NCBI GenBank assembly: GCA_014872655.1 | Contig: WHHJ01000031.1 | Span: 1 to 23,396 of the forward strand | Length of the DNA stretch: 23,396 bases | Reading direction: 5' to 3' | DNA from: Clostridia bacterium | Lineage (GTDB): Bacteria > Bacillota > Clostridia > Oscillospirales > UBA644 | Made by a program: the position numbers and the translations under genes | Shown here: positions 13,161-21,900 of the stretch, one piece after another | Numbering within the stretch: position 1 is the stretch's first letter | Layout: every line of letters begins with the position of its first letter | The notes under the pieces: generated by a model | What the model was told of the DNA's origin: nothing | What the model saw: the letters and a program-made list of their open reading frames with translations, nothing else | Databases searched by the model: none

Positions 13161-14741
13161 ATGAAAAAAATAACCAGTATGATGTTGATCGTTGCTTTCG
13201 TTGTTAGTTTGCTTGCAGCCTGTACTGTTGTGCGATATGATACCAAAATTGAATACGTAGAACAGGATGGAAAATTAATAATTGTAAAGTATAACAGCGG
13301 AAAGACGGATCTTGTGGTTCCGGAATATGTTGCAGGAAAGCCGGTTGTTGCTGTTGCGGAACGGGCATTTGAAAATGTTCGGTTTTTAAAATCTGTCGTT
13401 TTTGAGGGGAACTCATTGGAGCGAGTAGATGACTATGCTTTTACTAACAATGGTTACTTGACGAAAGTTGTATTCCCTTCCAGTCTTCAATATATTGGAA
13501 AGGGAGCATTTACAGAGTGTGATCGATTGACTACCATTGAGACATCTGGTAGTGCTGTAGCGATAGAGGAGCTAGCTTTCTATCAATGTAAAGATTTACA
13601 GGATATTGATTTAAGCAACGCACAGCGAATTGGTCGATTGGCTTTTGGTGGCTGTGACGGATTGGCAGGAGAATTAAAAATCGGTGCGACGGAAATTGAA
13701 GACGGCGCATTTATCGCCTGTGATAATTTACAGTCTGTAGATTTAACAAATGTACAGAATATGGGAAAAGCCGCCTTTTCAGACTGCGGGAAGCTGGAGT
13801 CTGTCAAGTTGTCCGAGCGTTTAACCGTATTGCCGGAGAGTGCCTACGAGGGGTGTCGGTTATTACATTCTGTAGAAAGTTCTGCACTAACACAGGTTGG
13901 AAGTTATGCTTTTCATCAGTGCAGCAGCTTAGATCGTTTGTCGCTTGCGGAAGGGGCTCAAATTTACGAATCTTCAGTAAAAAATAGCGGATTGTCTGGC
14001 CTGGAGGTCATTCCGGAAGAGACTGATCGTGTAACCATTGACGGTACTGTTTACTATCAAACATTTGAGGATGAGTTTTCGGGATCGGAATTGGATTCGT
14101 CCAAGTGGGAGCATTGTCCGGAATGGCGGCGTGGTGGTGGAGTGTATTGGAATAATGATGATGCGTTTTTAGACGGAAATGGTAATTTGGTGTTGCAGGT
14201 TTCTTATGGAGAAAGTCCTGACGGTACTGAAAAAAATATTCACCGTACGGGTGCTGTCCGTACACGTTCAAAGTTTGATCAGACCTATGGGTATTATGAG
14301 ATACGATGCCGATTTGGGGATCTTGGTGGTGTTTGGTCCGCTTTTTGGCTGATGCCGTACGAGATGTTGATAGATGGAACAGGAAATGACGGAGCAGAAA
14401 TTGATATTTACGAATCTCCATTTTATTCTACTGATGCAATTAATTATGCAATTCATTGGGATGGATATGGTATCGAACATCAATCTTTGGCTCAAGGGGT
14501 ACAGATTGACGGTTTATATTACGGATATCATACCTATGCGCTGAAGTGGACGGATACGGAATATGTTTTTTATGTAGATGGTCAAGAATTTTGGCGGGTA
14601 ACAGATCCAAAGGCAATTAGCCATGAAAAATTATATATGAAAGTAACTGCTGAGGGTGGTGCTTGGGCAGGGAACTTGCCGGGAGCAGGAATCTTGCCGG
14701 CTGTCGTATCGGAAACGGATTATGTTCGAGTATATGCATAA
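13161..14741 (+). CDS. Lipoprotein with BspA-like leucine-rich repeats and a GH16 glycoside hydrolase domain
   Basis: This 526-residue protein has a lipoprotein signal peptide (MKKITSMMLIVAFVVSLLAAC, lipobox LLAAC, lipidated Cys21), so it should be anchored on the outer face of the membrane. Residues about 40-290 are BspA-type LRR_5 repeats with the recurring pattern 'aF..C..L..v.l' (AFTECDRLTTI, AFYQCKDLQDI, AFIACDNLQSV). Residues about 297-526 form a GH16 domain: DEFSGSELDSSKWE start, FGDLGGVWSAFWLMP, and the catalytic ExDxxE box EIDIYE with Glu413, Asp415 and Glu418 intact, then YHTYALKWT and a final YVRVYA strand. GH16 enzymes cut beta-glucans, agar-like or related galactans; the exact substrate is not evident. 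The repeats may bind the substrate or hold the enzyme at the cell surface. It is a single-gene unit with its own promoter and terminator. Confidence 0.92.
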   Translation: MKKITSMMLIVAFVVSLLAACTVVRYDTKIEYVEQDGKLIIVKYNSGKTDLVVPEYVAGKPVVAVAERAFENVRFLKSVVFEGNSLERVDDYAFTNNGYLTKVVFPSSLQYIGKGAFTECDRLTTIETSGSAVAIEELAFYQCKDLQDIDLSNAQRIGRLAFGGCDGLAGELKIGATEIEDGAFIACDNLQSVDLTNVQNMGKAAFSDCGKLESVKLSERLTVLPESAYEGCRLLHSVESSALTQVGSYAFHQCSSLDRLSLAEGAQIYESSVKNSGLSGLEVIPEETDRVTIDGTVYYQTFEDEFSGSELDSSKWEHCPEWRRGGGVYWNNDDAFLDGNGNLVLQVSYGESPDGTEKNIHRTGAVRTRSKFDQTYGYYEIRCRFGDLGGVWSAFWLMPYEMLIDGTGNDGAEIDIYESPFYSTDAINYAIHWDGYGIEHQSLAQGVQIDGLYYGYHTYALKWTDTEYVFYVDGQEFWRVTDPKAISHEKLYMKVTAEGGAWAGNLPGAGILPAVVSETDYVRVYA

Positions 14742-14789
14742 AAAAGAAGTATGTTTTAGGTATTGTTGAAGTCATTCATTGTTTATTAT

Positions 14790-14826
14790 AACCGGAAGGT
14801 GTGTTTTATGCCTTCCGGTTTTTAAT
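14790..14826 (+). terminator. Intrinsic terminator after the LRR-GH16 gene
   Basis: AACCGGAAGG (14790-14799) pairs perfectly with CCTTCCGGTT (14811-14820) around an 11-nt loop, followed by a T-rich tail from 14819. Confidence 0.9.
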
Positions 14827-14978
14827 ATAACGAAAAATATGTGATTGGTTTTTGGTAGAAAAGAGATTAATTGCTGAGAAAATTTTCCACATAAGGTATA
14901 AAAGGAGAGTGTTAGCCATAAAAATCATAAGAGAGAACTTTATCTGTAAAAAAGAAAATAATATGTGCTCGCAAAATA

Positions 14979-15000
14979 AACCTTACAATTTTGTAAGGTT
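14979..15000 (+). promoter_or_regulatory. Perfect palindrome just upstream of a promoter; operator or small terminator
   Basis: AACCTTACAA-TT-TTGTAAGGTT is a 10-bp perfect inverted repeat with a 2-bp centre. It abuts the putative -35 of the surface-protein promoter, which suits a dimeric repressor or activator site. As RNA it would be a hairpin followed by a T-rich stretch (CTTAATTTTT), so a weak terminator is the alternative. Confidence 0.5.
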
Positions 15001-15001
15001 C

Positions 15002-15030
15002 TTAATTTTTGTCTGTTTTCATGCTATAAT
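15002..15030 (+). promoter_or_regulatory. Probable promoter of the surface-protein gene
   Basis: A perfect TATAAT (15025-15030) with extended-10 TGc at 15022-15024. The -35 at the 17-bp position is TTAATT, a weak match, which fits an extended-10 promoter or one needing an activator at the neighbouring palindrome. Confidence 0.6.
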
Positions 15031-15119
15031 TATTTATAAAATTGGTAAAACTATGTAACAAAGTTGTTTTGCCTGTTTTAGTAAAAGTTGAAATATTTGA
15101 TTTTTGAAGGGGAAATGCA

Positions 15120-17516
15120 ATGATGGTAAAACGATTACTGAGTATTTTATTGTGCACTGTTCTTCTCTGCGGCCTATTGCCTTTGGTGGCTTTTGCAACC
15201 GATCAAACATCAACCACCACATTGGGTTTAAGGTCTTCTAATAGCTATGATTTAATTATAGCCGGAATCCCTGTTACATCTGAAAATGCAGATGACATTT
15301 TGGGCAATGGAAAGGTGTCCTATGATGAGAATGAAAACGTACTGACCCTTTCAGATGCTGTTATTACAGCTGAAAATAATGCTTACGGTATTTATTCAAA
15401 AGACAGTCTCAATATCTTATTGGTTGGTGAGAATACTGTTGAGATTGCAGGCGTTGTCCCCTCAGGAAATACAACATTTGCAGCAATTTATATTGAAAAT
15501 GGAACGCTAACATTTCAGTCTTCAGAGGGTAGTTTAACTGCTACAACAGAAGCTGCATTACCAGAAAAAGATGAGGACGTTTATTCTTCGTGCGGTATTC
15601 GAGCTAATGAAATTTATGTTGAACCAGGCGTCACAGTCTCTTCTATTGGTGGCGAAGCTTCGTTTATGGATGGCTTTGGCAGTTACGGAATGTTGGGCGA
15701 GTATATTAGTATTATAGGTGCGAAAGTGGAAGCCGCTGCTTCAAACGGTTATTATAGTGCCGCTATCAGAGGTGAAAGAGGAATCAATATTGAAGATTCA
15801 ACGATCAATGCGGTTTGCAACAGTTATATTCATTATAGCACTGACTATAACACGAAAGACAGCAGTAGCCTCTATGCAGGTTCGGAAGATGTTTTGGGAG
15901 ATATTCTAATTTCAGGAGGCAGCATTACTGCAAGCGGCGGAGCTGCTACGGATAGAAGTGCGGGAATCGTAACAGATCAAGGAAACATTGTTATTGAAAA
16001 CCAGGCAGAGGTTTATGCAAACACAGAGCAATGTGAGTATGTAACTTCTGAAAAAGGAATTGGCATGGGAATTTGTGCAGAGGGAGACCTAACTGTACAG
16101 GATTCCAAAGTGTTTTCATATGGTGCGGAAGGGTATCTTAGCGCTGGCCTGTATGCGGTAAAAGGGAATATCACTCTTGACGGTGAAGTCATGGCACAGG
16201 GCGGAAGAAGTAATTATACTGGTATGACCTGTGGAACAGGTGCCCAAAAAGGAATCGTTACGATTAACGGCGGAAAGATTATTTCCTCTGCTGCAAATCT
16301 TAGCGAAGGGGATTATGGATACGGAATTTTTGCAGATAGCGATATCATGATAAATGGAGGAGAAGTTACCGCATTAGGGTGTCTTGGCGATATGGATGGA
16401 GTTGTATCATCCATCTGTGGAGGTATTTACAGCGAAAATGGTGACATTACGGTAAGCGGCGAGCAAACAAAGGTTTTTGCAGATGGAGGTTTGGCTACCG
16501 TTGCCGTCTATGGTATTCATTCTCTAAACGGAAATGTGGTCATAGAAGATGGTTCAACGTATGCAAAAAGTCAACCATACGACTCTTATTATGAAACCCA
16601 ATCGTACGGTATTGTCGCCGGAAAAACTATAGATACTGACAATACCGAAGAAAATGTTAGCAACATATCTATTTGCGGTGGATTTGTTGCTGCAATCGGC
16701 CGTACAAATAGTCTTTTTTATAACGGAAGTCTTATTGCAAATCCAAAGCAAAGTGTTAAATTAATTGTAAAATCAGGCCAGGAACTGGTTCCGGCAGATT
16801 ATGGAATTCCTGAGGATGAATACTGGGCTTTACAAGAGGAAAATGCTGCTGAAATAGAAGCCTCTCCTTTTTTAAAAGAAACAATAATTGATCGCGACGT
16901 CATTGTAAATAATCAGTATTTTAGCAGTACTGCCCAAGAAGTGGATACTTATACGGTAGTATTTGATACAAACGGACACGGTATAGCGCCTGCAAGTTTA
17001 ACAGGAATCCTTCCAAACGATATCATCGAAGAACCTGAGGCACCTGTTGAAGAAGGTTGGCAGTTTGAAGGATGGTATAAAGAAAGTGAATGTGAGAATA
17101 AGTGGGACTTTTCTTCTGATAAAGTGACACAAAATACAATTCTATATGCAAAATGGACCGAGGTTACAGTTTCTCCTCATCCGATATATACATTAACATT
17201 TGATACCAATGATGGAGATAAAATTGATAGCGTCCGTTTTGAAGCTGGAACAACGGTTTCCCTTTCAAAATATACCCCTACACGTACAGGATATATCTTT
17301 GCTGGCTGGTATGCGGATGAGGCTTTAACTGAAAGTGTGAGCTCTGTTATCATGAACAGTGATAAAATTGTTTATGCAAAGTGGATGCCTGTTGACTCGA
17401 CTACTCCGCAAACAAGCGATCATGGCGGTGTATTACTTTGGGTTGCACTTTTATGTATGTCTGGATGTGTGTTAATGACGCTGTCTATTCGGAACATTCA
17501 GAAAAAGGATGACTAA
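15120..17516 (+). CDS. Secreted cell-surface protein with beta-helix-like repeats, two Listeria-Bacteroides repeats and a C-terminal wall-sorting signal
   Basis: A 798-residue protein (797 if the second ATG is used) with a clear signal peptide (MMVKRLLSILLCTVLLCGLLPLVAFA) and AAGGGG upstream. Residues about 35-560 are short, glycine- and asparagine-rich beta repeats such as ILISGGSITASGG, VTINGGKIISSAAN and IMINGGEVTALG, the look of a right-handed beta-helix; related clostridial proteins are labelled Cthe_2159-like carbohydrate-binding. Residues about 615-685 and 694-753 are two Flg_new/InlB-B repeats (VVFDTNGHG...GWYKESE...LYAKW and LTFDTNDGD...GWYADEA...VYAKW). The C-terminus has PQTSD (763-767), a hydrophobic helix and a KKDD tail, a sortase-type sorting signal with Ser in place of the usual Gly. 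Probable role is adhesion or polysaccharide binding. The gene is visibly more AT-rich than its neighbours and may have been acquired. Confidence 0.85.
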   Translation: MMVKRLLSILLCTVLLCGLLPLVAFATDQTSTTTLGLRSSNSYDLIIAGIPVTSENADDILGNGKVSYDENENVLTLSDAVITAENNAYGIYSKDSLNILLVGENTVEIAGVVPSGNTTFAAIYIENGTLTFQSSEGSLTATTEAALPEKDEDVYSSCGIRANEIYVEPGVTVSSIGGEASFMDGFGSYGMLGEYISIIGAKVEAAASNGYYSAAIRGERGINIEDSTINAVCNSYIHYSTDYNTKDSSSLYAGSEDVLGDILISGGSITASGGAATDRSAGIVTDQGNIVIENQAEVYANTEQCEYVTSEKGIGMGICAEGDLTVQDSKVFSYGAEGYLSAGLYAVKGNITLDGEVMAQGGRSNYTGMTCGTGAQKGIVTINGGKIISSAANLSEGDYGYGIFADSDIMINGGEVTALGCLGDMDGVVSSICGGIYSENGDITVSGEQTKVFADGGLATVAVYGIHSLNGNVVIEDGSTYAKSQPYDSYYETQSYGIVAGKTIDTDNTEENVSNISICGGFVAAIGRTNSLFYNGSLIANPKQSVKLIVKSGQELVPADYGIPEDEYWALQEENAAEIEASPFLKETIIDRDVIVNNQYFSSTAQEVDTYTVVFDTNGHGIAPASLTGILPNDIIEEPEAPVEEGWQFEGWYKESECENKWDFSSDKVTQNTILYAKWTEVTVSPHPIYTLTFDTNDGDKIDSVRFEAGTTVSLSKYTPTRTGYIFAGWYADEALTESVSSVIMNSDKIVYAKWMPVDSTTPQTSDHGGVLLWVALLCMSGCVLMTLSIRNIQKKDD

Positions 17517-17547
17517 TATTCTAGAAGAGATTTATTTTTGGATGATT

Positions 17548-17585
17548 AAAAAAGATGAACCTGTTTAGACAGGTTCATCTTTTTT
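17548..17585. terminator. Bidirectional intrinsic terminator between convergent genes
   Basis: A perfect 16-bp stem, left arm 17548-17563 and right arm 17570-17585 (core GATGAACCTG/CAGGTTCATC), with a 6-nt loop. It has A runs on its left and T runs on its right, so it gives a U tail in both directions, ending the surface-protein gene on the plus strand and tyrS on the minus strand. Confidence 0.93.
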
Positions 17586-17650
17586 GTCGGAATATCATAT
17601 AAGTAATTTAAATGCGATATTTTTTAGTGTATACATATTTTTACACTATT

Positions 17651-18877
17651 TTAATTTTTGACAGTCAATTTAATAAAGTTCTTTTTCCCGCGTTTTAATA
17701 CGATTCCGTCACCTTGAAAATCTGAAATGAAATAGGTTGCTTTAATGTCTGTTACCTTGTCTCCGTTCACGCTGACACCGCCTTGTTCTACCGCTCTGCG
17801 GCCTTCTGCTCGAGACGGAACCAACCCGGACTTTTGCAGCATCGAAATGATGTCTATCGCTTTGTCGGTAAAATCTTCGGCGGTCAATTCTTTTTTAGGC
17901 ATATTTTCCGCATTGCCGGACTGGAACATTTGGCGGGCTGCCTGTTGGGCTTTTTCTGCTTCTTCTTGTCCATGGATCATTTTAGTCAATTCAAAAGCTA
18001 AAATCTCTTTTGCCGTATTTAATTGGCTGCCTTCCCAATGATCCATTTCATCAATTTGCTCCAACGGCAAAAAGGTAAGCATTCTCAAGCATTTTAATAC
18101 ATCGGCGTCCCCAACATTGCGCCAATATTGATAAAATTCAAAAGGAGAGGTTTTTTCAGGATCAAGCCAAACGGCGCCTTTTTGTGTTTTTCCCATCTTT
18201 TTACCTTCTGAATTCAACAGTAATGTGATGGTCATCGCATACGCGTCTTTGCCGAGTTTCCGGCGAATCAGATCGGTTCCTCCCAGCATATTGCTCCACT
18301 GATCATCGCCGCCGAACTGCATGTTACAGCCATATTTTTGATATAACATGTAAAAGTCATAACTTTGCATGATCATGTAGTTAAACTCAAGAAAGGACAA
18401 GCCTTTTTCCATGCGCTGTTTGTAGCATTCTGCAGTCAGCATTCTGTTTACGCTGAAACAGCCTCCGACTTCGCGCAGCAGTTGCACATAATTCAAATCT
18501 AACAACCAATCCGCATTGTTTACCATTAATGCCTTGTCATCTTCAAAATCAATAAATTTGCTCATTTGTTTTTTGATGCAGGCACAATTATGCTCAACCA
18601 TTTCTTGGGTCATCATCGGCCGCATATCGGTTCTTCCGGAAGGGTCTCCGATCATGCCTGTTCCGCCGCCGATCAGAGCAATGGGTTTGTTTCCTGCCAT
18701 TTGAAGACGTTTCATTAAGCACATGGCCATAAAGTGGCCTACGTGCAGACTGTCTGCCGTTGGGTCAAACCCGATATAAAATACAGCTTTTCCATTGTTT
18801 ATGAGGTTCCGTATTTCTTCTTCATCCGTTACTTGGGCAATTAACCCTCTTGCTTTCAGTTCTTCAAAAACTGTCAT
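17651..18877 (-). CDS. tyrS: Tyrosyl-tRNA synthetase
   Basis: TyrS charges tRNA-Tyr. The 408-residue class I synthetase has the FYIGFDPTADSLHVGH signature containing the HIGH-like HVGH, the tyrosine-binding YMIMQSYDFYMLYQKYGCNMQFGGDDQWSN region, the KMSKS-like KMGKT loop, and a C-terminal S4 RNA-binding domain (SRAEGRRAVEQGGVSVNGDKVTD). Length fits bacterial TyrS. The ATG at 18877 has AAGGAG just upstream. Many Firmicutes control tyrS with a T-box leader; only 63 bp separate this gene from the next, and no T-box is present there. A likely promoter lies in that gap. Confidence 0.96.
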   Translation of the reverse strand: MTVFEELKARGLIAQVTDEEEIRNLINNGKAVFYIGFDPTADSLHVGHFMAMCLMKRLQMAGNKPIALIGGGTGMIGDPSGRTDMRPMMTQEMVEHNCACIKKQMSKFIDFEDDKALMVNNADWLLDLNYVQLLREVGGCFSVNRMLTAECYKQRMEKGLSFLEFNYMIMQSYDFYMLYQKYGCNMQFGGDDQWSNMLGGTDLIRRKLGKDAYAMTITLLLNSEGKKMGKTQKGAVWLDPEKTSPFEFYQYWRNVGDADVLKCLRMLTFLPLEQIDEMDHWEGSQLNTAKEILAFELTKMIHGQEEAEKAQQAARQMFQSGNAENMPKKELTAEDFTDKAIDIISMLQKSGLVPSRAEGRRAVEQGGVSVNGDKVTDIKATYFISDFQGDGIVLKRGKKNFIKLTVKN

Positions 18878-18904
18878 CGATCTAACTCCTTTAAATAGAT
18901 ACTC

Positions 18905-18934
18905 ATTGTATGATCATTTAAGTTTGTATATCAA
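18905..18934 (-). promoter_or_regulatory. Probable tyrS promoter
   Basis: On the minus strand TTGATA (18934-18929), an 18-bp spacer and TACAAT (18910-18905). It sits in the 63-bp gap between the activase-type gene and tyrS, about 28 nt before the tyrS ATG. No terminator is visible in the gap, so read-through from upstream is also likely. Confidence 0.6.
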
Positions 18935-18940
18935 AACTTC

Positions 18941-21900
18941 TTATTGTGTGATAGAGTCTTTCATTTCCGGACGATGAGGTTTTGCCTCCGGTTCCGGAAT
19001 TCCTAATTGTTTTTGCCTATGTTTTTTAACATTTTCTCTTGCGGTAGACATCATCAATTTCAGGCGGTTGATTTGATTAACTTCACTGGCTCCCGGATCG
19101 TAATCAATGGGCGCAATATTGGCCTGCGGGTATAATTTCCGGATCTGCTTGATCATGCCTTTTCCCGTAACGTGATTAGGCAGACAAGCAAACGGCTGCA
19201 CGCATACAATATTGGGTACTCCATGCTTAATCAATTCAATCATTTCGCCTGTCAGCAACCATCCTTCACCAGTCGTATTACAGGTGGATAAAACGGTTTC
19301 TGCGCTGGCTGCAATTTCGTTGATATCAGAAAGCATACCGAATTTGGGATACTTTTTAAGCGCCTTTTTGACTTTCTGTGCATAACTATCAATCAATTTC
19401 AGTGCAAACTGCGAAGCAAGAATTCTCTTTTTAGAGTAAACCAGCCGCCGGCTTTTTTCTTTGGTCGGAAGAATAAAGAAATTAAAGAAGTTCAACATAT
19501 CCGGTAAAACAGCCTCGCCGCCTTCAGCTTCAATATTTTTAATAACCTGATTGTTGGCATCCGGATGATATTGTACTAAAATTTCCCCGACGATTCCGAC
19601 GCGCGGTTTTTCCACTTTATGGATAGGAATGCTTGCAAATTCTTCAATCATGCTGCTGCATACCGATTCCATTTCGCTCTTTTTTCCACGAATAACAATC
19701 GGTTTCAGTTGTTCAATCCAGCGATCGTACATTTCATCTGTTTGTCCCTGTTTCTGCTCATACGGACGAACCCGGAGGGTAAGCCGTGACAGTAAATCTG
19801 CGTACAAAACAGCTGGAATCAATTTTTTCAGCATGGATAAAGTTAATGAAAATCCGGGATTTTTCTCTAACCCTGCAATATTGAGTGAGATAACCGGGAT
19901 TTGTTCAAATCCGGCTTCTTTTAAAGCTTTTCGCAAAAAGCCGATGTAGTTTGTAGCACGGCATCCGCCGCCGGTTTGTGAAATGATAATGGAAGTGTTG
20001 TTCAAATCATACTTGCCCGATTTCAGCGCGGAGATAAACTGTCCGACAACGCAGATAGAAGGGTAGCATGCGTCATTATTTACGTATTTTAATCCTTCGT
20101 CAATATCTTTTTGTGTCGTCTTTTTTAAGATTTCCAGCCGATATCCTTCACTGCGGAAAGCTGCTTCCAGTAATTCGAAATGAGTGGGGCTCATTTGCGG
20201 GCCAATAATCGTATGCGTCTTTTTCATTTCTTTGGTAAATAAACGCCGCTTTAAAGCATAGTCGGGTGTTGTTACCTGTACAACATGATGTGCATCACGC
20301 TCATATAATGCAGAAATTAAAGACCGGATACGGACGCGAGCCGCTCCCAGATTATTGACTTCGTCAATTTTCAGAACCGTATAAATTTTTCTTGCAGATT
20401 CTAAGATCTCCTGTACCTGGTCCGTTGTGATAGCGTCTAATCCGCACCCAAAAGAATTGAGTTGAATCAGTTCCAAATCTTTATTCTTAGCTACAAAATC
20501 AGCAGCCGCATATAGTCTGGAATGGTATGCCCATTGGTCTACAACGCGCAACGGACGTTGTACCGCGCCTAGGTGAGAAACGGAATCTTCTGTTAATACC
20601 GCTAACCCATAAGAGGTGATAAGGCTATGTATTCCATGATTGATTTCGGGGTCTACATGATAAGGTCTTCCAGCTAACACAATCCCCTTGATGTGATGAG
20701 CACGGATATAATCCAGTGCTTTTTCGCCGGCATGTTGCACATCTTTTCTGAACCGTTCGTCTTCTTCATAGGCCTTTTGGGCCGCATTGCGAATTTCTTC
20801 CGGTGTGCATCCAAATTTTGTAAATTCTTCAATCAGCAGTTCGGTAAGTCTCTTTTTGTCATGCAGCGAGAAAAACGGATTGATAAAGGTAATCTGTTTT
20901 TCATTTAAGGTTTCCACATTGTTTTTGATGACTTCAGGATAGGACATAACAATGGGACAATTATAATGATTATTCGCACCCGAAATTTGTTTTTCTTCGT
21001 AAACAATGCCGGGATAAAAGATCTTTGTAACACCCTTTTCGATCAAATCCATAATATGACCGTGTGAAAGTTTTGCCGGATAGCAAGCGGATTCTGACGG
21101 AATCGATTCAATCCCTTTTTCATAAATAGCTTTTGTCGAAGGGGAGGATAAGACTACACGGAATCCTAACTGCGTTAAAAAGGTAAACCACATCGGATAG
21201 TTTTCGTACATGTTCAATACGCGCGGAATTCCGATAGAGCCGCGTTTTGCCTCTTGTTCCGATAGAGGAGTATACGAAAACAGCCGATCATATTTATACT
21301 GATACAAGTCTGGAAGATCGGTGTGCGTATTGGTAATACCTGCGCCTTTTTCACAACGGTTCCCAGAGATGAAACGTTTGCCGTTTTCAAATTTCATGAT
21401 CGTCAACAGACAGTTGTTGGTACATCCACCGCATCGCCGCATTTGCGTTTGAGCGGTAAAATGGTCCAGTCCCTGCTCAGAGATCAATGAGGTGTGTGCA
21501 TCTTGTGGCATCCGTTCTTTGGCCAATAAAGCCATGCCGTAAGCACCCATCAACCCCGCAATATCCGGTCGAACAACCTCCCGTTCGGAGATGAGTTCAA
21601 ATGCACGCAAAATAGCATTATTGAAAAAGGTTCCGCCTTGAACAATAATTCTCTTGCCCAGTTGTTTCGGGTCACGGATCTTAATTACTTTTTGCAAAAC
21701 ATTTTTAACGACGGAGTAGGAGAGGCCTGCCGAGATATCCGCTACACTGGCTCCGTCTTTTTGCGCCTGTTTTACTTTGGAATTCATAAATACGGTGCAT
21801 CGCGAACCCAAGTCAATCGGTGTTTGAGATTTCAGGGCTTCCTGTGCAAAGTCAGCCACTTCCATCCCAATCGATTTTGCAAATACTTCGATAAACGAGC

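Larger units (their letters stand above)
14827..15119 (+). other. Gene-free AT-rich stretch upstream of the surface-protein gene
   Basis: This stretch has no supported protein gene. An open frame at 14852-15058 starts with TTG, lacks a ribosome binding site and runs through the palindrome and promoter, so it is not called. A lone AAAGGAGAG near 14900 precedes no usable start codon. The part nearest the next gene holds a palindrome and a likely promoter, listed separately. Confidence 0.6.

Noticed and set aside
14852..15058. 68-codon open frame upstream of the surface-protein gene
   Set aside because: It has a TTG start without a ribosome binding site, runs across the palindrome and the -10 element, and has low-complexity, Lys/Ile-rich content typical of AT-rich non-coding DNA.
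17617..17650. Hairpin TAGTGTA/TACACTA just after tyrS as its terminator
   Set aside because: On the minus strand it is followed by As, not Ts. The perfect bidirectional hairpin at 17548-17585 is the better terminator.
18878..18940. T-box leader of tyrS
   Set aside because: The gap is only 63 bp and contains no T-box sequence or stem I.
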